NCBI GenBank assembly: GCA_004555265.1
Contig: SFIQ01000009.1
Span: 1 to 64,000, forward strand
Reading direction: 5' to 3'
Source of the DNA: Ruminococcus sp.
GTDB taxonomy: Bacteria; Bacillota; Clostridia; Oscillospirales; Acutalibacteraceae
Length of the DNA: 64,000 nucleotides
In this document: positions 51,283 through 58,572 of the stretch, in pieces
Position numbering within the stretch: the stretch's first letter is position 1
How the letters are laid out: every line of letters begins with the position of its first letter
Position numbers and translations under genes: made by a program
The notes under the pieces: generated by a model
What the model saw: the letters and a program-made list of their open reading frames with translations, nothing else
Told to the model about the DNA's origin: nothing
Database searches by the model: none

Positions 51283-52272
51283 ATGTGCAAACGGATTTTG
51301 TTGATTGCCACGGGCGGCACGATAGCCGCAAGGGAAACCGAAAACGGGCTTGCACCGCAGTTGCGGGCGGAGGCACTTTTGGACTTTGTACCCGAAATTC
51401 AAACGCTTTGCCGTGTGACTGTCATACAACTTTGCGAATTAGACAGCACCGATATTACGCCCGACATATGGCTTAAAATCACCGATTGTATCGAGCAAAA
51501 TTACGCGCAGTATGACGGCTTTGTCCTCACGCACGGGACGGATACCCTCGCATTCACCGCGGCGGCGCTCTCGTATTTGATACAAGAAAGCGAAAAGCCC
51601 GTGGTGCTCACAGGCGCGCAAAATCCGATAGATACGGGCGGCTCCGACGCGCCGAAAAACCTGTTTGACACATTTTTGTACGCCGTTTCGGGCGCAGGCG
51701 GCGTGTCGGTCGTATTCGGCGGGCGGGTGATTGCAAGCACGCACGCCAAAAAACTGTATACGCGCAGTGCCGCGGCATTTGCAAGTGTCAATTTTCCGTA
51801 TCTCGCCGAAATGACGGACGGCGAAATCCGAAATGCTTTGCCGGTGCAAAGAAAAACAAAGAACAATCCAAAGTTTTATCACGAATTAAACACGCGCGTT
51901 GCCGTGTTTACCTGTATACCGGGTGTTTCGGCAAACACTTTGCTTGCCGTGGCAGAAACTTGCGACGGTTTGATTTTGGAATCCTATGGCTTGGGCGGTG
52001 TGCCTGCGTATTTGGTTGATGCAGTCGGAGAAATTATAAAACGCGGTAAAACCGTGGCGGTCGGTACGCAGGTTTTGTATGAGGGTACGGATATGTCCGT
52101 CTATGCGGTTGGCAAAAGGGCAAAAACCGATTTAGAGATATTGGAGTTGCACGATATGACCACCGAAGCCGCCGCCGCGAAACTGATGTGGATTTTGGCA
52201 CAAACCGACAACCCCGCCGAAGTGCGCCGTCTGTTTGAAACGCCGATTGCCTTTGACCGCCTCGAATCATAA
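51283..52272 (+). CDS. Type I L-asparaginase
   Basis: The 329-residue enzyme splits asparagine to aspartate and ammonia. Both catalytic threonine motifs are present: IATGGTIAAR near the N-terminus and VLTHGTDTLAFTAAAL around residue 80. A GAQNP loop and SYGLGGVP occur later as in the family. No signal peptide is seen, so it is probably cytosolic. AAAGGAGC precedes the ATG, 5 bases after the EamA gene. It ends the operon and is followed by repeat DNA. Confidence 0.92.
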   Translation: MCKRILLIATGGTIAARETENGLAPQLRAEALLDFVPEIQTLCRVTVIQLCELDSTDITPDIWLKITDCIEQNYAQYDGFVLTHGTDTLAFTAAALSYLIQESEKPVVLTGAQNPIDTGGSDAPKNLFDTFLYAVSGAGGVSVVFGGRVIASTHAKKLYTRSAAAFASVNFPYLAEMTDGEIRNALPVQRKTKNNPKFYHELNTRVAVFTCIPGVSANTLLAVAETCDGLILESYGLGGVPAYLVDAVGEIIKRGKTVAVGTQVLYEGTDMSVYAVGKRAKTDLEILELHDMTTEAAAAKLMWILAQTDNPAEVRRLFETPIAFDRLES

Positions 52273-52299
52273 ATCGTAGGTTTCCTCTGCTGAACAACC

Positions 52300-52640
52300 T
52301 TTTGTAGGGGCGGGTCTCCGCGCCCGCCCGTTATTCCTCCCTCTGGTGAGGGAGGTGGCTTTTGCCGTAGGCAAAAGACGGAGGGAAAGGGGACACATCT
52401 GCTTGTTTCTCTCCCCCCCGGTCAAATGCGTTGCATTTGACAGCCTTGCCCTCTCGCGGTACCCGATTTTGTTTACGGCTTGGAGCGCCGAACAAAATCG
52501 ACCGCTTCGCCCACAAATGAAGGGGCGGAAACGGAGGAATCAGAATTCTCCGAATTCAGGCACCTTGCGGCGGGAGCAAGCCCCCGCCCTACATGCGCGC
52601 AATCGATTTTATGCGTAGGGGACGGCCTTGCCCATTTCGC
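52300..52640. repeat. Intergenic repeat modules before the double-HTH regulator
   Basis: The gap (52273-52704) holds a GTAGGGGCGGGTC...CGCCCGCCCG module, a CCTCCCTCTGGTGAGGGAGG plus GGCAAAAGAC cassette (52336-52384) like that at 4 kb, a TCAAATGCGTTGCATTTGA palindrome (about 52424-52442), and a GGCGGGAGCAAGCCCCCGCC copy in inverted orientation (52569-52592), followed by a GTAGGGGACGGCC module. No gene is seen. Confidence 0.8.
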
Positions 52641-52667
52641 AAATGCCCTCACCGTGAACCCGATCGC

Positions 52668-52707
52668 AAAACAGCCGAGAATGGTTTTACATTCTCGGCT
52701 GTTTTTA
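52668..52707. terminator. Bidirectional terminator at the end of the double-HTH regulator gene
   Basis: AAAACAGCCGAGAATG pairs with CATTCTCGGCTGTTTT across a short loop. It overlaps the 3' end of the - strand gene. Confidence 0.85.
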
Positions 52708-54435
52708 TCCCTCCGCCACGGGTGGAATAAAGTTTTCAATCGCTTTACGCAACTTGGGGTGATGAATGACAAAGTGAATTGCGGGGGATTTCCCTTTTGA
52801 AATCATAGCCCATTTTCCCTCGTGCATGTTGATTTGCAGATTGCGGAATGTATACGAAGCGGTTTGATTGAAATTGTAATTCGGATGGCTTTCGGCAAAC
52901 TGCTTTGTTTGCTGTAAATGCGCTTGATACGCTTCGTATGTATAGAAAATATCTTGCTCATAAAACATGCCGGAAAGGGAAAGCGTCATCGGATAGTCGG
53001 CAAATTCCGCTTCGGAAAGGCAGGCAACTTCGTCCGTAACGGTTTCGGTTTTCAGAATTTCCTCGACGGTCTGTCGGGATGCATCGGCGTATGCGAGTAT
53101 GGCAAGTTTATCGGCTTCGGCAAGCCCTTTTCGCGTTAAAAACTGCTGTAAATATTGCCTGTCCATCGTATACAGCGGTAATGCGGATAACATACTTCTC
53201 CGTTTGCCGGGGGTATGTGCATCGGCAAGCAGGAAGGCTTTGAATTCCTGCACATCCTCCGCGCGGTAAATGTGCATCAGCGGCTGTGCATTTTGTAACA
53301 GTGCTTCGGCGCGCTTGCGGTAATAGGCAACTTCGTCTTTGTTTTTGGTCAAATAATACTTGCCGTCGCTGTGAAAGCCGGCGATGGCCTCTCCGGTGAG
53401 CGCCGCCGCGCCGGAGACTTTCAAAAAGTGCAGAAAAACATTGTTTTGCACATTTTTGAGATAATACGGCGAAATCTGCCCCGTCATATACATCGGAATC
53501 CAACTTTCTAAGCCCAGCATCATATCTTCAAAGGAACGGTCTAAATTATGGATTTGGTTTAAATGCAGCCCCTTTTTCAGCATCATAGCCATGCCGAACA
53601 TCCACTTTTTCGGGAACTCGGCGTCTTTCGCCATTTCCGTCATCGGCATATCGCTGTACATAATGACGGGCGCCATGGATTTGGAAAGTACGGTGGCTTT
53701 CAAAAAATCCAACTCACTGTCCATCATCTCTTTTAAGCCGAAGTAGGTTTTCGAGGTCGGCAGTTGAAACGGGAAAGAGGGGACTTTCATTTCATCAAAA
53801 TGAATGGCTTTGATAAATTCATTCAAATCAAACGAATTCAGTTTGGTTAAGAATTTTGAGATGTCATCTTGCGCATGGCTTTTGCCCGCAAGCAGCCAAT
53901 TTTGCAGTTTTTCACAGCATTGTGCGCTGTCGGACAGGGATTGTGCAGAACAGTCCAACAGTTTTGCCAAAACGTCTTTGTCGGCGGTACTCGCCATTTC
54001 TCTCGAAACATATCCGGCAACCGCCGCGGCAAACTGCACGGGGTCTGCGGGCTTACGCGTGCCGTTGCGAATGCGAAAAACGGTCGAAACATCATAATTC
54101 GTGCCGCGGCAAAGTTTTGTAATGTTTATATTCAGCACGGCAATCAAAGTATTGAAATTTTGCCGTAACTGTTCTCTGTCGGCGGTAATTATATCGTCAC
54201 AGGCTTGAAACTCTGCGGCAACCGATGCTTTTGTTATGTCCTTTTGTTTTTGTGCCGCAAGGGCAGCAATCGCGTCACAAAGATTTTCAAAAGGCTCTGA
54301 ACGGATACTCGGTACGCGCTCGCCGGAGCGGTAACGGCTGAGCGTCGCGGCGGAAAGCCCCGAAACCGCACTGACTTCTTTTGCGGAGCAATCCAGAGTG
54401 ACCATATACTGATTCAGTTTCTCACGAAAAAGCAT
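52705..54435 (-). CDS. Large helix-turn-helix regulator, two HTH motifs, unknown sensor region
   Basis: The 576-residue protein has a Cro/C1-type HTH at residues 2-65 (AKEVSAVSGLSAATLSRYRSG) and a second HTH-like block near residues 95-145 (ITKLCRGTNYDVSTVFRIRNG). The rest (about 150-576) is soluble, alpha-rich and matches nothing that I can name; its hydrophobic pattern does not show membrane segments. Such long HTH proteins may be regulators with ligand- or protein-binding domains. It is divergent from the dockerin gene at 54588, and an inverted repeat lies between them. Confidence 0.8.
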   Translation of the reverse strand: MLFREKLNQYMVTLDCSAKEVSAVSGLSAATLSRYRSGERVPSIRSEPFENLCDAIAALAAQKQKDITKASVAAEFQACDDIITADREQLRQNFNTLIAVLNINITKLCRGTNYDVSTVFRIRNGTRKPADPVQFAAAVAGYVSREMASTADKDVLAKLLDCSAQSLSDSAQCCEKLQNWLLAGKSHAQDDISKFLTKLNSFDLNEFIKAIHFDEMKVPSFPFQLPTSKTYFGLKEMMDSELDFLKATVLSKSMAPVIMYSDMPMTEMAKDAEFPKKWMFGMAMMLKKGLHLNQIHNLDRSFEDMMLGLESWIPMYMTGQISPYYLKNVQNNVFLHFLKVSGAAALTGEAIAGFHSDGKYYLTKNKDEVAYYRKRAEALLQNAQPLMHIYRAEDVQEFKAFLLADAHTPGKRRSMLSALPLYTMDRQYLQQFLTRKGLAEADKLAILAYADASRQTVEEILKTETVTDEVACLSEAEFADYPMTLSLSGMFYEQDIFYTYEAYQAHLQQTKQFAESHPNYNFNQTASYTFRNLQINMHEGKWAMISKGKSPAIHFVIHHPKLRKAIENFIPPVAEG

Positions 54436-54498
54436 AATACACCTCCACCGATGGTATGTTGCTTATATAGTACAACAAAACAGCAAAAAAAGAAAGTA

Positions 54499-54531
54499 AT
54501 TTCCGAATTGGCACAGGGCTATTTCGGAAAT
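54499..54531. promoter_or_regulatory. Inverted repeat in the divergent region, candidate operator
   Basis: ATTTCCGAA (54499-54507) and TTCGGAAAT (54523-54531) form a perfect 9-base inverted repeat with a 15-base spacer. It lies between the double-HTH gene and the dockerin gene. Binding by the HTH protein is an inference. Confidence 0.5.
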
Positions 54532-54587
54532 AAATCTGCAAAAAATAAACCAAATATTATATAATCAGGGCAAAAGGAGGAGTTTTT

Positions 54588-56072
54588 ATGAAAAAGATAA
54601 TCGCAATGCTTTTATCCGTTGTACTTCTGCTCTCGGCAATCCCGATTTTCGCGTTTGCCGGAAACGGCCCGATGGGTGCGTGGGAAACGCCTTCAGGCGA
54701 TTCGGTGTATTTGGCTTACATCACATTTTATGAAACAGATGAAACCGGAGAATGGATTTGGGATTCGGAAAATTCTGCGTATGTGCACTATGATGTTTTT
54801 CGCGATGATACGGTCTATAATACGCCGGGCGAACAAGGCGGATATCAAGGTATGGAAGGCGCGGTGTATGACAGAGAGTCAAATACCCTGACCATCACAA
54901 ACCTTGCTGCAGAAAATATGGTTTTAGAAGCGAATGTGATGGGTGATGACTTTACCCTCCATGTCGTGGGGAATTGCACCATAGGGAAAATTCTTGTATT
55001 TGGCTACGGCTACGGTGGGTCTTTGCATATTACGGGCGACGGCACATTGACCGTCAACCCGAACAGAATATATGAAAACGCTATCTGCTTGTATGCAGAG
55101 CAGTCCGATTCCGCCCTGACTTTCGGCAGGGATGTCACGGTGAATTTGTATGCAACAGAGGATGTTGCCACGATAATTATGACAGCCCGCGACACGGCGG
55201 ATACTGCATTTACCTTTGCGAACGGTGCCAAACCGACGGTGACGAAAGAACAAGGGTCATCGTCTTCTTTCAAGTATATTACAGGCTATGAACTGGAAGA
55301 TCCGGATGATTCAAGTACATCTTGGCGTTCCACTTCTGTCATAAAAGTCGTTTGCAATGAGGACCCGGACGGCATTTACGGTGCGAAGGAAAGCCGTCGG
55401 GTCAATGATGACGGCTCGTTGGGTGATGCGTTTTACCGTATTATGAAGTTGAATTATGTCGAAAAGTATGATGCCTATTTTATGGATACTGCATATAGCG
55501 AAGCCAACGGAAATTCATGGGGCGATATTGAAATGACGCCCGAGGAATTAGACGCATCTTCTTATTCAATCGTTTACGACGACGATACGGGATCAGAAGC
55601 AACAATCGATAATGTTTATATATACGATTCTAGTGTAGCGTTGTATATGGATGCCGACGGGAACCGGTACGGTGTTATTTCCTCTTGGAGTAACGGGGAG
55701 GCAACGCAATATGCGGTTACCATGGAACAAATCGGGGATACGACGGATTATATATTCGTGCGTGACCCGTCGGTTGATGTTTCTACCCTGACGCCGGATA
55801 TTGATGTGGTCGTGTATGACGACTTGTTTGACTATGTCTTGACCGGCACAGAATTTCGGTATGTGCCGAAAACCGTTGAAGATGTCGGCGATGTAAGCGG
55901 CGACGGCAAAATCAACGCCGTAGACGCGCGTTGGGTGTTGCAGGCGGCCTCGGATGCGCGTGCCCTGACCGAAGCACAAAGTGCCGCGGCAGATGTCAAC
56001 GGCGACGGCAAAATCAACGCGGTGGATGCCCGCTGGATTTTGCAGATTGCCTCCGGCGCAAGAGTACTGTAA
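54588..56072 (+). CDS. Exported dockerin protein with unassigned beta-rich region
   Basis: The 494-residue protein has a signal peptide (1-24), a beta-rich region (about 25-235) with carbohydrate-binding-like repeats (ATEDVATIIMTARDT and others) that I cannot place in a named family, a second acidic region (about 235-430), and a C-terminal dockerin (about 433-494: GDVSGDGKINAVDARW and ADVNGDGKINAVDARW). It should be secreted and could attach to a cohesin-bearing partner; no cohesin is in the window. AAAGGAGGAG is present before the ATG. A divergent double-HTH regulator probably controls it. Confidence 0.8.
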   Translation: MKKIIAMLLSVVLLLSAIPIFAFAGNGPMGAWETPSGDSVYLAYITFYETDETGEWIWDSENSAYVHYDVFRDDTVYNTPGEQGGYQGMEGAVYDRESNTLTITNLAAENMVLEANVMGDDFTLHVVGNCTIGKILVFGYGYGGSLHITGDGTLTVNPNRIYENAICLYAEQSDSALTFGRDVTVNLYATEDVATIIMTARDTADTAFTFANGAKPTVTKEQGSSSSFKYITGYELEDPDDSSTSWRSTSVIKVVCNEDPDGIYGAKESRRVNDDGSLGDAFYRIMKLNYVEKYDAYFMDTAYSEANGNSWGDIEMTPEELDASSYSIVYDDDTGSEATIDNVYIYDSSVALYMDADGNRYGVISSWSNGEATQYAVTMEQIGDTTDYIFVRDPSVDVSTLTPDIDVVVYDDLFDYVLTGTEFRYVPKTVEDVGDVSGDGKINAVDARWVLQAASDARALTEAQSAAADVNGDGKINAVDARWILQIASGARVL

Positions 56073-56097
56073 ATTAAAATTTCACGGATTTGTATTT

Positions 56098-56250
56098 GTT
56101 CGGTAGGGCGGGGCTTTCTTCCCAATTTGTACTTCGATTTTGGAAAAAAGGCTTTTACCGGTTGTTTCTGCCGTGCTATTCGCTCCCACTCGTGCAGAGA
56201 TTCGCCTTGAAAACAAACTCGAATACAAGGCGCGGGCAAGCCACCGTTCT
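56098..56250. repeat. Remnant repeat module after the dockerin gene
   Basis: A degenerate GTAGGGCGGGGCTTTC copy opens this segment. The rest of the gap has no gene that I can support. Confidence 0.55.
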
Positions 56251-56265
56251 GCCACAATAAAAATA

Positions 56266-56312
56266 ACAAAGCCCGCAGATATGTGAAAAACACATATCTG
56301 TGGGCTTTGTGC
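56266..56312. terminator. Long hairpin terminator between dockerin gene and peptidase remnant
   Basis: CAAAGCCCGCAGATATGTG pairs with CACATATCTGTGGGCTTTG (one mismatch) around five As. A T-rich stretch follows on the - strand side. Confidence 0.8.
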
Positions 56313-56320
56313 ATCCGCAA

Positions 56321-56608
56321 TTAAACCGTATAGTTTTTCAGAAAGTGTTTATAGAATGTCACGCAATCCGCCACCGCGTCCAAATCTATGTTTTCATTTT
56401 CCGCATGGACAGACGCCAACTGCTGTGCCGACAAACGAATCGGCGCAAACCGCAGAACGCAGTCGCAAACATCGGTCAGTGTTCGTGCGTCCGTGCCTGC
56501 CGGCAGAATGAAAGGCACGGCAGGGTACCGCGGGAACACCTCGGCAATGTGCATCGCTTGGCTATCATATTGGCCGCATACCGTCAACCGCTGTGTGCGA
56601 TTTGACAA
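56321..56608 (-). pseudogene. Remnant of an M20-family peptidase (C-terminal end)
   Basis: The open stretch encodes about 95 residues. ILPAGTDARTLTDVCDCVLRFAP, then LSAQQLASVHAENENIDLDAV, resemble the last part of M20 peptidases (metal-binding GTDAR and a late HxxNE-like segment). The catalytic N-terminal domain and most metal ligands are missing. The start lies against the GH2 remnant. It is a decayed gene fragment, not a functional enzyme. Confidence 0.75.
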
Positions 56609-56661
56609 TTTCTGCGCTTTACGATACTATAAGGGCATCCTATAAATAGAGAGAAAAAACG

Positions 56662-57119
56662 ATGCGAACCACACAAATATTCCTTACCGATTGGCTGTTT
56701 TGCTTCGATACAAAAACAGAAGATACGGCCGACTTTGTGCCCGTAACCCTGCCGCATACTTGGAACAATTTAGACGGGCAGGACGGTCGGCACACACCGC
56801 GGCGGCTATACGCGGTTTTGTGTGGAATTTGTTTGACTAAGCCTATTGGAGCAAAGACCCCGTAACCTACATAACCTCGCGCCGCTTCACGGTACGCGAA
56901 CGGCAAAACATCATCGTAAAAGTGTATTCTGATGCGGACGCGGTTTCCCTTACGGTCAACGGCAAGCCCGTGAAAACGAAAAAAGCAAAGTGTAACCGAC
57001 AAAAAAATGTATTTTTATTTAAAAACATACATTTGCAAATCGGTGGAAATACCGTGACTGCCAAAGGCACGAACGGCGAAACCGATACCGTGGTTTGGCA
57101 ATTCGGCGGCGAAAAATAA
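56662..57119 (+). pseudogene. Remnant of a GH2 beta-galactosidase-type gene (ends joined, middle lost)
   Basis: An ATG-started frame encodes the GH2 N-terminus with VPVTLPHTWNNLDGQDG. It then breaks: the continuation in another frame has a stop and then YWSKDPVTYITSRRFTVRE and a DADAVSLTVNGKPV domain typical of the C-terminal end of GH2 enzymes. About 600 or more residues, including both catalytic Glu, are missing. So a large internal deletion and a frameshift have destroyed it. Next to the M20 remnant it marks a decaying locus. Confidence 0.8.
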
Positions 57120-57152
57120 AATAGATTTCTTGCATTTTGCGCTGAAAAACAG

Positions 57153-57181
57153 TTGCACACAAATTCCAAATATGCTAAACT
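57153..57181 (+). promoter_or_regulatory. Promoter of the DivIVA-like gene
   Basis: TTGCAC and TAAACT boxes are separated by 17 bases, about 40 bases before the ATG. Confidence 0.55.
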
Positions 57182-57219
57182 ATTTTATATGTGAAAATGA
57201 AACGGAAACAGGTGACATT

Positions 57220-58026
57220 ATGGACTCCGAAAGAATTTTAAGAACTTCCATTTTCGGCGGCTTTAAACGCGAAGATGTGCTCGGCTATGTCGAGGAATTA
57301 AAGGCGGAAATCGCCGTATTATCTGCGGAAGTGCAAGGAAAAACCGCAAAAATTGACGCTTTAAGCGAAATGGCGGAGAATTTGTCCAAAGCCTTGGAAC
57401 AGGCAAAAGAAACCGAAGCAAAACTTGCCGAAACCTCCGCCGTCTTGGACGAGCAAAAAGCAAAAAATGCCGAATTGCAGGCGCAAAACGATGCACTTTC
57501 CGCACGCGTTGCCGCGATTGACGGCGAAAAACAGGCAATGGCGCAAAAGGCGCAGGAAATCCGCGCGTCCGAAGCGCAACTCGGCGCCGCATTCTTAGAT
57601 GCGCGCAAATATTCCGATGAAATCCTTTCCGCCGCCAACAAAAAGGCGAACGAAACGCAAAATGAAGCGTCCGACAGCATCGCAAAACAAGCCCAAGAGG
57701 TTTCGCGCCTGTCTGCCGATGTGGACACGCTTGCCGCAACGCTGACGAAATCCATTAACGATTTGCACGCGGACATTTCCGCGCTTTCCGCAAAACTCTC
57801 CAAAGCGGCGCAGTCCTTGCAAAACCGCAAGGATGCCGAAAAATTTGTACCCGATATTTCTATGAAAATCGAAGAAGAACTCGGCGAAAAAATCACTGGA
57901 ATTACCGAAACCGACGACGGCAGCGGACTTACCTATATCCACTATCCGCCGCACACCGAGTTTAACGAGGATTTAAACATTACGCCGAACACGGTTTATC
58001 GGTTCGACACACCCAAAGAGGGCTGA
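57220..58026 (+). CDS. DivIVA-domain coiled-coil protein
   Basis: The 268-residue protein starts with a DivIVA-type segment (IFGGFKREDVLGYVEELKAE at residues 11-30) followed by a long Lys/Glu/Ala/Gln coiled-coil (about 30-215) and a short acidic tail (220-268). DivIVA-like proteins bind curved membranes and mark cell poles or division sites. AGGTGA lies 4 bases before the ATG at 57220. Upstream codons in frame are not conserved. It is followed after 4 bases by the fumarase beta gene, so the two are likely co-transcribed. Confidence 0.85.
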   Translation: MDSERILRTSIFGGFKREDVLGYVEELKAEIAVLSAEVQGKTAKIDALSEMAENLSKALEQAKETEAKLAETSAVLDEQKAKNAELQAQNDALSARVAAIDGEKQAMAQKAQEIRASEAQLGAAFLDARKYSDEILSAANKKANETQNEASDSIAKQAQEVSRLSADVDTLAATLTKSINDLHADISALSAKLSKAAQSLQNRKDAEKFVPDISMKIEEELGEKITGITETDDGSGLTYIHYPPHTEFNEDLNITPNTVYRFDTPKEG

Positions 58027-58030
58027 TATT

Positions 58031-58561
58031 TTGCAAACCTTTCATTTACATACCGACGAAATTCAAGAAAACGCCGCGCGCCTTTCAGCAGGCGATACCG
58101 TCTATTTAAGCGGTACGGTCTACACTTCGCGTGACGCGGCGCATAAACGCATTGTCGCCGCTTTGCACAGCGGGGAAGAAGTGCCGTATGCCCTTGACGG
58201 CGCGGTGGTCTATTATGCAGGGCCTACCCCCACGCCCGAACACCTTGCCATCGGCAGTTGCGGACCGACCACTTCCGGCAGAATGGATGTCTATGCGCCC
58301 GAATTGCTGGATTTGGGGCTTGCCGCAATGGTCGGCAAAGGGCCGCGGTCAAAAGCGGTGTGTGACGCGATTGTTCGCAACGGCGCGGTGTATTTTTGTG
58401 CGATAGGCGGGGCAGGGGCGCTTGCAAGCAAATGTATCACTTCCTGTGAAGTCATTGCCTATGAAGACCTTGGCTGTGAGTCTGTCAAACGGCTGACCTT
58501 TGAAAACTTCCCGCTGACAGTGGCAATCGACTGCCACGGCGGCAACCTATTTTCAAAATAA
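58031..58561 (+). CDS. Fe-S hydro-lyase beta subunit (fumarase/tartrate dehydratase type), orphan
   Basis: The 176-residue protein is the beta domain of class I fumarases or L(+)-tartrate dehydratases: a GDTVYLSGTVYTSRDAAH segment, the GSCGPTTSGRMDVYAPELL signature and MVGKGPRSKAVCDA. The alpha subunit, which carries the [4Fe-4S] cluster, usually lies just upstream, but here the upstream neighbour is a DivIVA-like gene, so the alpha gene must be elsewhere if the enzyme is active. Start is a TTG at 58031, 4 bases after the preceding stop. Confidence 0.88.
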   Translation: MQTFHLHTDEIQENAARLSAGDTVYLSGTVYTSRDAAHKRIVAALHSGEEVPYALDGAVVYYAGPTPTPEHLAIGSCGPTTSGRMDVYAPELLDLGLAAMVGKGPRSKAVCDAIVRNGAVYFCAIGGAGALASKCITSCEVIAYEDLGCESVKRLTFENFPLTVAIDCHGGNLFSK

Positions 58562-58572
58562 CGGAGTAACCA

